Origin: an uncultured Oscillospiraceae bacterium
GTDB lineage: Bacteria; Bacillota; Clostridia; Oscillospirales; Oscillospiraceae
Assembly (NCBI GenBank): GCA_910577415.1
Contig: CAJTLK010000011.1
Location: 1 to 31,587 of the forward strand
Reading direction: 5' to 3'
Length of the DNA: 31,587 nucleotides
Shown here: positions 7,746 to 16,514 of the stretch, in pieces
How the letters are laid out: every line of letters begins with the position of its first letter
Position numbering within the stretch: the stretch's first letter is position 1
Translations under genes and position numbers: made by a program
Notes under the pieces: model-generated
The model's database searches: none
What the model was told of the DNA's origin: nothing
The model's input: the letters and a program-made list of their open reading frames with translations, nothing else

Positions 7746-7849
7746 TTTGCAAGGTGACGGCTTTTCAGGGGTTTTTGCCCTGTGGTTTCACCACTCTTGC
7801 CCCCCCGGCATAGGTTGGGATGAGAAAATTTTTAAACGGAGGGTCGTTT

Positions 7850-8929
7850 ATGGATAAAAAAGTTACCTTTTTCCTGGGGGCAAACTCGCCCTCAGGGTTT
7901 TACTCCTTGTATGACCAAATGCTTCCCCCCGCCCAGGCCCGGCGGGTCTTCCTCCTGAAGGGCGGGGCCGGCTGCGGCAAATCTTCCCTCATGCGCCGGG
8001 TGGGCGCTGCCTTAGAGGAAGCGGGGGAGAAGGCCGAGTACATCGTCTGCTCTGGCGACCCAGACAGCCTGGACGCCGTCATCTTCCCCGCCTTGGGCGC
8101 CGCTATCGTAGATGCCACCGCGCCCCATGTGATGGAACCCAAGCTTCCTGGCGTGGTTGAAAGTTATGTAAACCTCGGGCGGTTCTACGACCACGCCGCC
8201 CTCGCCCCCCTGCGCCCTGAGATCGAAAAGGCCACCGTGGGCTATCAGAGCCATTATAAGCGTGCCTACCGCTGCCTCACCGCCGCGGCCCAGCTCATGG
8301 AGGATGACCGTGCCCTGCTTCTGACCCCCACCCTGGAGGCCAAGCTGGCCAAACGGGCCAGGGGCATTTTGAGCCGGGAGGTCAAAAAGACCGGACGGGA
8401 ACCGGGTCACGCTGTTCAGCGGTTTTTGAGTGCGGTATCCTGTCAGGGTCATGTGTGTCTCTTTGATACGGTGGACGCCCTTTGCCGCAGGGTCTACGAG
8501 CTGTCCGACACCTACGCTCTGGGGGCGGGGATGCTCACCGCCCTGGCCGCCGGAGCCATGGCGGCGGGGTATGACGTGATCCTGTGCCCCTCTCCCCTCT
8601 TCCCTGACCGGGCGGAGCATCTGCTCGTCCCCGAGCTGGGCTTGGCCTTTGTCACCTCCACCCCCGCCCTCCCCTACACTGGGCGGCCCTACCGCAGGGT
8701 GCGGGTGGACGCCATGGCCGACGGCGAGACCATGAAGCAGTTCAAATCCCGGTTGAAGTTCTCCCGGCGGGTCTCCGCCGCCCTCCTCTCCGAGGGCACC
8801 GCCGCCCTGGCCCAGGCCAAGGCCGAGCACGACGTGCTGGAGAGCTTCTACAATCCCCACGTGGACTTTGACGGTGTCTACGCCCAGGCCCAGGAGATCA
8901 CCCAGGAGCTTCTCGCCCTGCGGGGATAA
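7850..8929 (+). CDS. P-loop ATPase of the PRK06851-like family
   Basis: This 359-residue protein has a clear Walker A, KGGAGCGKSS, about 45 residues in. It resembles a poorly studied Firmicute family (PRK06851) of two similar P-loop halves. In the second half the position where a second Walker A would be expected reads HVCLFDTVDAL, so that site looks degenerate, while the following ILCPSPLFPDRAEHLLVPEL segment is kept. No function is known. GGAGGG six bases before ATG 7850 decides the start over ATG 7820. The 5' region contains nested short stems (GGTGA/TCACC around CAGGG/CCCTG near 7751-7796), whose significance is unclear. Confidence 0.8.
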   Translation: MDKKVTFFLGANSPSGFYSLYDQMLPPAQARRVFLLKGGAGCGKSSLMRRVGAALEEAGEKAEYIVCSGDPDSLDAVIFPALGAAIVDATAPHVMEPKLPGVVESYVNLGRFYDHAALAPLRPEIEKATVGYQSHYKRAYRCLTAAAQLMEDDRALLLTPTLEAKLAKRARGILSREVKKTGREPGHAVQRFLSAVSCQGHVCLFDTVDALCRRVYELSDTYALGAGMLTALAAGAMAAGYDVILCPSPLFPDRAEHLLVPELGLAFVTSTPALPYTGRPYRRVRVDAMADGETMKQFKSRLKFSRRVSAALLSEGTAALAQAKAEHDVLESFYNPHVDFDGVYAQAQEITQELLALRG

Positions 8930-8944
8930 CCCTAAAAATAAATC

Positions 8945-8981
8945 GGGAGCGTTGCAGAATAAAAGCTGCAACGCTCCCTTT
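8945..8981. terminator. Rho-independent terminator between converging genes
   Basis: A perfect 13-bp stem, GGGAGCGTTGCAG with its complement (8945-8957, 8966-8978), has an 8-base loop. It is followed by TTT on the plus strand and preceded by A-rich sequence. It can serve both the ATPase gene and the end of the glycan cluster. Confidence 0.85.
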
Positions 8982-9032
8982 CCATATATACTGTTTCGGT
9001 ATAAACTGCCGATAGGGCAGACAAGTCTCATG

Positions 9033-9710
9033 TCAAGCTCTCTTCTGCTTTGCCACAATGATTCCGCCGGTTTTATAAATACTATCCGCCGGGATCACTC
9101 CACGAACACAGGACGTTGGGTAGACATTTGACCTGCGCCCGATCACCGTCCCCGGATTCAGAACGCTGTTGCAGCCCACTTCTACGTAGTCTCCCAGAAT
9201 GGCACCAAACTTTTTCCGCCCGGTAGGAAGTTCCTCTCTCCCATCCTTGACCACCACCAGGCTCTTGTCCGACTTCACATTGGAGGTGATGGAGCCTGCC
9301 CCCATATGGCTCTTATAGCCCAGAATGGAATCGCCCACATAGTTATAGTGGGGAGTCTGCACATTGTCAAACAGGATCACATTCTTCAGTTCCACAGAAT
9401 TTCCTACCACACAGTGATCCCCCACCAGCGCGGAACCGCGGATAAAGGCACAGTGTCGCACCTCGGTCTCCGCTCCTATGATGCAGGGAGCGCCCAAATA
9501 GGCCGTGGGCGCCACCGTGGCGCTCCTGTGGACCCAGACGCCGGGGCCGCACTCCTCGTATTTGTCCTTGGGCAGCGTGGGGCCAATGGCCAGGATCAGC
9601 TCCTTGATCCCATCCAGCGCCTGCCAGGGGTATTCAAATTGGGCAAGATATTCCCCCGCCAGAGTATGCGCCAGGTCCAAAACCTGCGTAGTTTTAATTA
9701 TCGTCTTCAT
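9033..9710 (-). CDS. Left-handed beta-helix (hexapeptide-repeat) acyltransferase-like protein
   Basis: This 225-residue protein is built mainly of hexapeptide repeats from about residue 55 onward (for example CIIGAETEV, ALVGDHCVV, SVLNPGTVIG). It resembles the C-terminal beta-helix of GlmU-type or sugar-nucleotidyltransferase proteins, with a conserved MGAGSITSNVKSD segment. No nucleotidyltransferase domain is present, so the frequent label UDP-GlcNAc pyrophosphorylase would be misleading. Acyl or acetyl transfer to a sugar is the likely role. ATG 9710 has GAGAAGAGG at good distance. It is the last gene of the glycan cluster but stands 125 bases after the GT2 gene and has a promoter candidate of its own. 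Confidence 0.85.
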   Translation of the reverse strand: MKTIIKTTQVLDLAHTLAGEYLAQFEYPWQALDGIKELILAIGPTLPKDKYEECGPGVWVHRSATVAPTAYLGAPCIIGAETEVRHCAFIRGSALVGDHCVVGNSVELKNVILFDNVQTPHYNYVGDSILGYKSHMGAGSITSNVKSDKSLVVVKDGREELPTGRKKFGAILGDYVEVGCNSVLNPGTVIGRRSNVYPTSCVRGVIPADSIYKTGGIIVAKQKRA

Positions 9711-9731
9711 CATGATCCTCTTCTCGAAATT

Positions 9732-9759
9732 ATTATATTTTTCAATACTCAAGAGCAAA
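9732..9759 (-). promoter_or_regulatory. Promoter candidate for the terminal beta-helix gene
   Basis: On the minus strand TTTGCT (9759-9754), 16 bases, then TATAAT (9737-9732) lie about 22 bases upstream of the ATG at 9710. The -10 box is consensus and the -35 box weak. It suggests some expression independent of the upstream cluster. Confidence 0.45.
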
Positions 9760-9835
9760 AGCTTCTTCAAAAACAGTTTAAGTATGTTTACCTTGAGAGC
9801 CATACAATAGGGTATTTGAGATGAAAATTTCCTGT

Positions 9836-10603
9836 TTAACCTGCTTTCTTGTGTCTGATTTTAAGAAGAATGGCCGTAGACAGGCTCTTCTTCATTGTGG
9901 TAAATACGCGCATCTTGCTGGCTCCTTTTTTATAGTCATACCGCAGTTCAAAACCGACTTCATCAAAGGCGGCTCCGACAATGTACAATTTATAAAGTAG
10001 CTCCATCATACAGGCAAAGCTCTTTTCTACAATGGGGTCTTTGCCAAAGCGATCCACCAGCTTTTTGATGATGGGATAGGTATAGACACGGTATCCGCAG
10101 GTATAATCCTTCACGTTTGGAACGCGAAGGACAAAGCTGTAATACAGCTTTGCCATATCGCTCATAAATTCCCGGTGAGCGGCAACCCCCACGACCTTTG
10201 ACGTATTGCAGTATCGGGAAGCGATGACGCAATCCTTCTTTTCCGCAGTCAATTTCTTTAACATAGCGTGGACATACACCGGATCGTGTGTGTTGTCTCC
10301 ATCCATAAGGACCATGTGATCGCTATTTTGGCCGCACTCCAAAAAGTATGAGATCGCTGTGTTTAACCCGCCGCAAAGCCCTTTGTTGACCTCGTGTTTC
10401 ACGAGGTCAACATTGTCGTATTGCGCGGCCTTCTGCGCAATAACCTCGCTTGTATCATCTGTGCTGCAATCATCGATTGCCACCACGGTAAGCTCATAGC
10501 CTTCCGCTGAAAGCGTGGCTCTCTGTGCGTTCCACTCGTCGATCAATGCGCCGATATTCAGCGCCTCATTGTAACATGGCAAGATCGCAAAAATTCTGCT
10601 CAT
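9836..10603 (-). CDS. GT2 glycosyltransferase, polyprenyl-phosphate sugar synthase type
   Basis: This 255-residue GT-A enzyme shows LPCYNEALNIG at the start, the first Asp motif AIDDCSTDDT and the metal-binding MDGDNTHDP. Its layout is that of dolichyl/undecaprenyl-phosphate sugar synthases. It has no obvious C-terminal membrane anchor, unlike CsbB. Its ATG overlaps the stop of the upstream GtrA gene by four bases, so the two are translationally coupled. With GtrA and YfhO it would form the three-part extracytoplasmic glycosylation system: making undecaprenyl-P-sugar, flipping it and transferring the sugar outside. The sugar is unknown. Two perfect inverted repeats (10132-10152, 10385-10411) lie within the gene. 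Confidence 0.9.
   Translation of the reverse strand: MSRIFAILPCYNEALNIGALIDEWNAQRATLSAEGYELTVVAIDDCSTDDTSEVIAQKAAQYDNVDLVKHEVNKGLCGGLNTAISYFLECGQNSDHMVLMDGDNTHDPVYVHAMLKKLTAEKKDCVIASRYCNTSKVVGVAAHREFMSDMAKLYYSFVLRVPNVKDYTCGYRVYTYPIIKKLVDRFGKDPIVEKSFACMMELLYKLYIVGAAFDEVGFELRYDYKKGASKMRVFTTMKKSLSTAILLKIRHKKAG
10132..10152. repeat. Perfect inverted repeat inside the GT2 gene
   Basis: CAAAGCTGTA and TACAGCTTTG are perfect 10-base arms around one central base. It lies within the coding sequence. Confidence 0.85.
10385..10411. repeat. Perfect inverted repeat inside the GT2 gene
   Basis: GTTGACCTCGTG and CACGAGGTCAAC are perfect 12-base arms around TTT. It lies in the coding sequence for the segment VDLVKHEVN. 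Confidence 0.9.
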
Positions 10604-11064
10604 TTACTTTTCTCCCCCTCACCTGTCGGCATTAGATGTTTTCTGATAAAATACGTGATGAAAAACGGAAGGACAATGGACGCGGCTTTACTGATTAAAA
10701 ACACAGTCAGGTCGTTTGAATTTTTAAAAATGAGGGAACGGAAAATATAAATGATCCCGTTTGCAAAAAACAAATTCATAAAAAAGGTTCCCAGAAATAT
10801 GGCAAAGGATTTTGCGGATGTCACGTTATAGACGTGCCGTGCGGTAAGAAAATATTGAATGATAAATCCTGTCACAACACCGATTGTGTTAGCAATAACC
10901 GGGACAGCCCTCGAGTTTGAACCATTTAAGACATAAGCAGACAAAACCAACTCCGCGCATCCGGTAACTGCAACATCGATCACCGTTACAAAAACACTGA
11001 TCAATCCATACATAACAAACGCTTTATGCGCACGAATATAGGAAGTAATCTGATCTTTTAGCAT
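10600..11064 (-). CDS. GtrA family membrane protein (lipid-linked sugar flippase)
   Basis: This 154-residue protein has four predicted transmembrane segments. GtrA-family hallmarks are FVMYGLISVFVTVIDVAV near the N-terminus, VTGFIIQYFLTARHVY in the middle and a basic C-terminus (ITYFIRKHLM). GtrA/GtcA proteins are proposed to flip undecaprenyl-phosphate-linked sugars. ATG 11064 is preceded by GGGAGA about eleven bases upstream. An upstream in-frame start is possible but lacks better support. It sits between yfhO and the GT2 gene, as expected for teichoic acid glycosylation modules. Confidence 0.9.
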   Translation of the reverse strand: MLKDQITSYIRAHKAFVMYGLISVFVTVIDVAVTGCAELVLSAYVLNGSNSRAVPVIANTIGVVTGFIIQYFLTARHVYNVTSAKSFAIFLGTFFMNLFFANGIIYIFRSLIFKNSNDLTVFLISKAASIVLPFFITYFIRKHLMPTGEGEKSK

Positions 11065-11112
11065 ATGATACCCATCTCCCTCAAAGTATATCAAGAACCA
11101 CCGCAGCGCTGG

Positions 11113-12909
11113 TCATTCCAGGCCGCCATCAGCGAAAGGCCTTTTTTTACTTGCATATACGAGATATCCTACGGCGCAGACCGACAGTAATGCTACGGCT
11201 ATTCCGGCCCTCAGCCCAGGTGTGCAATAAGTAAATTCAATATCGTGGTGGCCCGCGGTCAATGGCAAGGCCATAAACGTATAGTTGCCACTGAGGATAT
11301 TCACCTCCTGGCCGTCCACCTTGGCCGACCAGCCGCTACTGTATGGGATGCTCAGACAGAGGATTTTGTCTCCTGACAGTTCCACTGTTCCCGTGACGCG
11401 GTTCGCCTCAAACACAATGTTCTCCAAGGGTTCTGCCCGAAGGGCCTCGATTTGTGCCGGATACTCGCTCATGGGCAGGGCAAAGAGTTGAATATCATCC
11501 AATCTATAAGTTCCCCGATTGGGGAATGTGATCGTACAGGTGTCGCGCATCTGCTCACAATACCCTAAATTTGTCAGATAGTTCTCCCGACCATCATGCC
11601 ACGTGTAGGCTTCCTGCGTAACATACACATTCCGCTCAACCCCATGACACGCCACGGTCAGGGTCTCAGCTGTTACACGAGAACTTGTCTTAAATTTCTC
11701 CAGCCGCAGATACCCCTCTGTCCCTGACGGCATTTGGAATTCCAGCGTCATGTTGGCGTTGTTTTTGTTGACGGTAAGGACCCCATCTTTCCACGAAACA
11801 TCCTGGCTTTCCACCACGCGATACGGTATTTTCTGAATGCGATTTTCTACCGTTCCATGCGCCACAAACTGCGTGTTGTCATCAAGCACAATATGCTGCA
11901 GCATCGCCGTCTCCACCCACAAGCCGTTTAGCCCGTCCAGCTCATCAGCGGTGATATAACTGTCGTAGGTGTATCCCCATGGAAGGGCATATTGGTTTTC
12001 GTAAATTAAGTTCCCTCGCTGTGTCTCCCTTAATGGGACATACCCATAGGGGACATACTGGGCTCTGTCCCTCGGCTCGATAACATACTTTGTGGAAAAC
12101 AGCGCATCAATACCAGTGCGCCCGTTCATCCCCTCAATAGAGACACCTGAAAACCTTCGGTCAACATTCTCAACCTTCGCCCCAAAGGTTTCTATATTTT
12201 TGTTAATAATGCTCCAATAACCGTTCAGCGTAGGAACACGCCAGACCGCCCCCACATTTCTTGTGAATGACGAGCTGTCAAACCGCCCCGCCATCTCGGC
12301 CAAATAGGGCTCCGCCTCTCTTTCAATTGCCGTTTCCAACATACTTGTTTCTGTACCACAACTTCGATACTGCTTGATCTGACCGCCCTGATCATCCGCC
12401 ATCTTAAAAACTGCGTTGACGCTCACATTTCCCGCAACCAGGACTGCACATAGGATGAGAGAGACATTACGCTCCGCAATGTCTCTTGTGCCCTTCCCCC
12501 GTTGAATAGCGTCAGCCATCAGCAGCACTACCAAGGTAATTGCAAGCATAGCGACGCCCGCCAAATGATAGATATTTCGAACCTTAGCGTTGGCAAGTAC
12601 AAAAGACGCGTATAAAAACAAAACGACAAAACAAGTAAGCTGCTGCTTCAAGTTTAAGTGTAATAAGATCGGAAGCATCTCCACTACGATAAAGGCAAGC
12701 AGCAACGCCGCTCCAAATGTCCATCTTTGGACAAAATAGGAAAACCCGTTCATCATGTACCCACCAAAAGGCAGAACATAAAGCAGGGTACAGATCGCCA
12801 ACAGCACCTTCAACGTCCCACGTTTTTTGCGTCCCATCAGGAGGAGAACAACAGCAAACAGCACAATTGCCGCCAGCGCCAGCGAAAACCAAGTTCCAGT
12901 CGGCGCCAC
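11113..12909 (-). pseudogene. YfhO-like GT-C glycosyltransferase, C-terminal part (separated by frameshift)
   Basis: This open frame of 598 codons begins at a GTG with no Shine-Dalgarno. It continues the YfhO homology of the upstream frame: further membrane segments (residues about 7-150), a large extracytoplasmic beta-rich region and a last membrane helix near the C-terminus (GIAVALLSVCAVGYLVYA). YSSGWSAKVDGQEV and the TAGHHDIEFTYCTPGLRAG ending are typical of YfhO-family C-termini. YfhO is the membrane transferase of lipoteichoic or wall teichoic acid glycosylation. One added base in the AATTTC stretch near 12920, or a -1 ribosomal slip there, joins this frame to the N-terminal part with no missing sequence. 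Confidence 0.85.
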
Positions 12910-12914
12910 CAGCT

Positions 12915-13832
12915 TTAGAAATTATCACGGTAATAGTTCCACCCATAGGAGAGGTAGTTTTGCGTTGTTTCCGCACCGCTTGTGCGGCCGGAAGAAAGAT
13001 ATCCTATGATCCCCGGCAAAAACAGTGGTGCGCTCAACCCGATACCCAAACAGTAGGCGCCAATGATCCGTCCGGCCATGCAGACAAATTCCTTGCCTCT
13101 ATCCTTGGCGTAACAGCCAAAGAACCGGACCAATGTGTAAAACCCCAGCATAAGGGTCATCATGTATAGGAAATAAAATCCACACAGCGCCGAATAGAGA
13201 ACTCCAAAGATAAAGGGAAGCGGACTCTTTCGCCGAATGATCATGTCGATCCCTATCAGGAGGAGAGGCAACTGGATCATCGGTTCGATGAAGTACGGAT
13301 GAGTAAAACCGGATTGGAGCGCGTATCCGCTGAACACGTAAATCAACGCCCCTATTATTGCGTGAGATAACGGTTTCTTATGGTACGCACACAGTGCACA
13401 GAAGGAGATTCCCGCCAGATAGAATCTCAAAACCAATAAAAAATTGAACAGCACTTCTGTGTAATGGGTGGGAACAAAGGCGGACAACAAATATAGCGGA
13501 TTTCCAAATCCATAATAGTTCAAGGTGGCGATGACATCGCCGCCCATGGCTAGATTCAGATCAAACAGCGCCGGTCCACCTTTTCCTTGAAGCAGCCCCA
13601 GCACCGTCCGCCGCAGCCAGCGACCAACGTACACCAATGTGGGGTAATGCTGAAAGTGGCCGTCGTTATACCATATAAAAGATTTTTGCCCGAAAAAGAA
13701 AGGACTAAAAGCCAATGCAAATGTGGCCAAAAACAAAACTGTATACACCATCAAGAAGCCGCCCAGCCGCTGCCCTCGCCCGGATAAGCCGCGGCTTTCG
13801 CGCCCCTTGCTCTTACGCTTTCCTCGTTCCAT
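12915..13832 (-). pseudogene. YfhO-like GT-C glycosyltransferase, N-terminal part (ends at frameshift)
   Basis: These 305 residues carry the YfhO N-terminus: a basic start, a first membrane helix (VYTVLFLATFALAFSPFFF), the conserved DGHFQHYP extracytoplasmic segment with Asp-Gly, and ALFDLNLAMGGDVI. Several more helices follow. The frame stops with TAA right after YYRDNF, exactly where family members continue. The other frame carries on with LKLVAPTGTW. Together the two parts make about 908 residues, near the usual YfhO length. ATG 13832 has GGGAG eight bases upstream and is preferred over GTG 13841. Whether this is a true mutation, phase variation or an assembly error cannot be told from the window. 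Confidence 0.85.
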
Positions 13833-13858
13833 AGCTCTCACTCCCTCCCAAAATGCCT

Positions 13859-14599
13859 CTACTTCTTCTTTAAGAATTGCTCATAACGCTCACAGGCGCC
13901 TTGTACATCCTCCGTGAGTTCCACCTGTCTGCCGTGGTCCAGCCACAGCACTTTGGTGCAAAGCTCCCGCACCTGCTGAATCGAGTGACTCACCAAAATG
14001 GTAGCCGCCCCTCCAGCAATGATTTCCTTCATCTTAGCCTCACTCTTGGCCCGAAAGGCTCCATCTCCCACGCTCAGCACCTCGTCCAAAATAAGGATAT
14101 CCGGTACTACCAAACTGGCGATAGAGAACGCTAATCTACTCTTCATTCCTGAAGACAACTGCTTAAAGGGCCGATCCTGGAAACCCCGCAGCTCGGCAAA
14201 ATCGATGATCTCGTCATATTTCTCGTCCATAAACCGCCGAGTGTACCCCAGCATAGCTCCCCGGAGATAGGCATTCTCCCGTACTGTCAGATCTCCGTCG
14301 AAGCCCGAAGCCAGCTCCAGAAGGGCAGCAATGTTGCCCTCCCGCTTCACGTAACCTCCGGTAGGCTCCATAATACCGGAGACGACCTTCAATAGTGTAG
14401 ACTTCCCGGCTCCGTTGGCGCCGATGATGCCCAGCATATCTCCTTTTTCCAGAGTAAAGGAGATATTTTTATCCGCCCAAAACTCGTTGACATGATAGTT
14501 CCCCTTCAGCTTGCGGGTCACATATTCTTTTAATCCGATCTCCTTAAAATCTCCCGTCATGTAGCGGATGGAAACGTCATGCACTTCCAAAATACTCAT
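13859..14599 (-). CDS. ABC transporter ATP-binding protein for polysaccharide/teichoic acid export (Wzt/TagH type)
   Basis: This 246-residue ATPase energises export of a cytoplasmically made surface polymer with the permease encoded upstream. It has Walker A GANGAGKST (60-68), the signature LSSGM (148-152), Walker B ILILDE (168-173) and the H-loop His205. The N-terminal stretch before the P-loop is the long type usual for Wzt/TagH. It lacks the C-terminal carbohydrate-binding domain of some Wzt proteins, and the partner permease instead carries an extra N-terminal domain. The start ATG 14599 lies nine bases after the stop of the acyltransferase gene. Two inverted repeats lie within it (14436-14466 and a shorter 8-bp one at 14356-14381). 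Confidence 0.95.
   Translation of the reverse strand: MSILEVHDVSIRYMTGDFKEIGLKEYVTRKLKGNYHVNEFWADKNISFTLEKGDMLGIIGANGAGKSTLLKVVSGIMEPTGGYVKREGNIAALLELASGFDGDLTVRENAYLRGAMLGYTRRFMDEKYDEIIDFAELRGFQDRPFKQLSSGMKSRLAFSIASLVVPDILILDEVLSVGDGAFRAKSEAKMKEIIAGGAATILVSHSIQQVRELCTKVLWLDHGRQVELTEDVQGACERYEQFLKKK
14436..14466. repeat. Perfect inverted repeat inside the exporter ATPase gene
   Basis: ATATCTCCTTT and AAAGGAGATAT are perfect 11-base arms with a nine-base spacer. It lies just before the Walker A codons. Confidence 0.9.
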
Positions 14600-14607
14600 A
14601 GCAGACC

Positions 14608-15438
14608 TTATTTCACTTCCTTGATCGCAAACCGATTTTTATTGCCATTATTCACCAAAAGGCCCTGCATTCGTTCCAGCCTCTGGTCAGCTGAGACGGC
14701 GCTTTTTAGCTCCACGTCGATTTGTTCCAAGTTCATGCTCTGCGCTTCTTCGTGGTAAATATACTTATCGTCATCCATAATCTCATATTTTTCAGTCATT
14801 TCACATGGCCAGCCGTGTACGCACTCTGATGAAAAAAATACGTTTTTGCGGACGACCTTTGCCGGATTTCCACAGGCCACCACGTTTGAGGCTATTATTT
14901 TCCCAGAAAGAACCGTGTCGCCTCCAATGATCGATCCCGAGCCGATCTGTGTTCCTTTCAAGATAAGCGCATTCTGCCCGATCCACACATGATCGCCGAT
15001 CAATACTGACCTGCTGGCATTTATCCTCTGTTTTGTCTCACAGTCATAAATCAGATGTGGATCTGCCGTCCGCATAAATATCCCAAAAGAAAACAGTCCT
15101 TCTTTGCCTATCAAAATATTTTGCCGCTCCGATGCGATCAGCGTCATCGCTCCATTTATATAGCAATCGTTTCCCAGGTACACTGTGGAATTGTGATAGG
15201 TCGTGACCCTCAACAAGTAAATGTGCTTGTTTTTGCTGAGGTAAATTATTGCATTGTCCCCCCGAAATGAAATTGTAGAATTCTTAATGTAAACGCCATC
15301 CTCAACATAAAGAATATTGTTCACACCCGCGAACTCTACAACAGACCCGTTTAGGAGTTGTGACTTCGCGGGGTCGACAAAGACCTTGTTTCCTACTAAA
15401 GTCGCAACATCAGATTCAAAAGACATTACGCGTTCCAT
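14608..15438 (-). CDS. Hexapeptide-repeat O-acyltransferase
   Basis: This 276-residue left-handed beta-helix transferase has repeats throughout about residues 30-200. Beyond them lie the TADPHLIYD loop with its likely catalytic His and the VLIGDHVWIGQNALILKG coil typical of WbbJ/WcaF-like acetyltransferases. About 75 C-terminal residues are acidic and Gln-rich and may contact partners. Acetyl transfer to a sugar of the surface polymer is inferred from family and context. ATG 15438 follows a run of G at good spacing and starts 14 bases after the acyltransferase-3 stop. A longer reading upstream would overlap that gene heavily and is rejected. Confidence 0.87.
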   Translation of the reverse strand: MERVMSFESDVATLVGNKVFVDPAKSQLLNGSVVEFAGVNNILYVEDGVYIKNSTISFRGDNAIIYLSKNKHIYLLRVTTYHNSTVYLGNDCYINGAMTLIASERQNILIGKEGLFSFGIFMRTADPHLIYDCETKQRINASRSVLIGDHVWIGQNALILKGTQIGSGSIIGGDTVLSGKIIASNVVACGNPAKVVRKNVFFSSECVHGWPCEMTEKYEIMDDDKYIYHEEAQSMNLEQIDVELKSAVSADQRLERMQGLLVNNGNKNRFAIKEVK

Positions 15439-15452
15439 AAAGTCCCCCCATT

Positions 15453-16502
15453 TCAGTCGTGCACTTTTACCGAAGTTGCGGCGCACAAGAAGGTCATGGC
15501 CCTGGAGAAGAGCGCATCCAGTAGAAAAATCAGAACAATGCCCAAAGCAAAATAAATATAGATACCAGGGCCGCTCTTCCATGGAAGATAGTCACCCAGG
15601 AAGATAAAAGGGAGCCGCTGGAGCAAATAAAGTCCCCGGAGGTGCCGTCCGCAGTAGAGCAGGGCTGGGCTTCGCAGCTGGACCTTCATAGTGAAAAGAA
15701 CGGCACACAGAGTAAAGAGCAGCATAGTGAGAATGTAAAAGAACAGCGAGCGGTTCCATACCTTGTGGACCAAAATGAAAGCTGCGGCAATCACGATTGT
15801 GATCGGCCAATAGTGAGTACCCTTGGATAAAAATCTGTCGATCTTTTCCTTGTAGAGGAAAAACCACATGCCCAAAGGATAGCTCAGCAATGTATCATAC
15901 CAGTAGGCGCCCTTTCCCGCGCACAAAAGTGCCAGTAAGAAGGCCAGGGTGGCAACGGTTATCCGTGCCACCGCCACAGCATCCAGCTTCCGTCCCCGGA
16001 GTACCAGCCATGTGATCGTGTAAAGTCCCACAATGGCAAAAATGTACCAATCGCTATTGCCGATCCCTTGCCACGCAAGAATTGCAAGAACAAATTGCTT
16101 CAAGCTAACGGACCTTCCCCGCCACAGCTGGAGGATCAAATAGAGCAGCACGGAACAGTCATAGACAAACATCGTAGGGAAAATGCGTCTGCGGGGCATG
16201 GCACGGACATATTCTTCTCCCTTCTGCTTGGCCGACAACGCCACCCCATACCCTGAGTAAAAAAGAAAGCACGTGACCACAGCCTGACCCAAGAAGCCTC
16301 TCAAGCGCAGATAGAGAAGATCTGGCAGTGTGGTGGACAGTTCTACATATTGGACAAAATGCGAGGCCATGATCAGGAGAATAAAGATGCCCCGGACCGC
16401 GTCTGTGTCATTTTTAGAGAGATAATCCTCATTGAAGCTCCGCAAGCGGAGCTTCACGCCCTGTAGCGCTACCAGGGCGACCAAAACGACATATAGTATC
16501 AC
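15453..16502 (-). CDS. Acyltransferase family 3 membrane protein
   Basis: This 349-residue membrane protein has about ten hydrophobic segments. The NDTDAVRGIFILLIMASHF stretch, carrying the Arg and His expected of acyltransferase-3 enzymes, and the YSGYGVALS segment support the family. Such proteins O-acylate surface sugars across the membrane. The start is GTG at 16502, with GGAGG seven bases upstream. A perfect 24-base palindrome (16433-16456) lies at about codons 16-23. The substrate is presumably the polymer made by this cluster, or its lipid-linked precursor. Confidence 0.82.
   Translation of the reverse strand: MILYVVLVALVALQGVKLRLRSFNEDYLSKNDTDAVRGIFILLIMASHFVQYVELSTTLPDLLYLRLRGFLGQAVVTCFLFYSGYGVALSAKQKGEEYVRAMPRRRIFPTMFVYDCSVLLYLILQLWRGRSVSLKQFVLAILAWQGIGNSDWYIFAIVGLYTITWLVLRGRKLDAVAVARITVATLAFLLALLCAGKGAYWYDTLLSYPLGMWFFLYKEKIDRFLSKGTHYWPITIVIAAAFILVHKVWNRSLFFYILTMLLFTLCAVLFTMKVQLRSPALLYCGRHLRGLYLLQRLPFIFLGDYLPWKSGPGIYIYFALGIVLIFLLDALFSRAMTFLCAATSVKVHD
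16433..16456. repeat. Perfect inverted repeat near the start of the acyltransferase-3 gene
   Basis: TGAAGCTCCGC and GCGGAGCTTCA are perfect 11-base arms around AA, at about codons 16-23. Confidence 0.9.
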
Positions 16503-16514
16503 TGTACAGCCTCC

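Noticed and set aside
7746..7800. Nested stems upstream of the P-loop ATPase as a riboswitch
   Set aside because: The pairings (GGTGA/TCACC, CAGGG/CCCTG) are short, and no known aptamer consensus was recognised.
9033..9710. Naming the beta-helix protein UDP-GlcNAc pyrophosphorylase or GlmU
   Set aside because: Only the hexapeptide-repeat part is present; the nucleotidyltransferase domain with its LxxGxGTRM-type motif is absent.
12909..12915. Two genuinely separate yfhO-related genes
   Set aside because: The second frame has no ribosome site, and the two translations join at the exact point of the stop as one family-length protein.
12905..12925. Programmed -1 ribosomal frameshift to join the two yfhO frames
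   Set aside because: AATTTC is not a canonical X-XXY-YYZ slippery heptamer, and I see no obvious stimulatory stem right after it. A simple one-base deletion or sequencing error is more likely, though slippage is not excluded.
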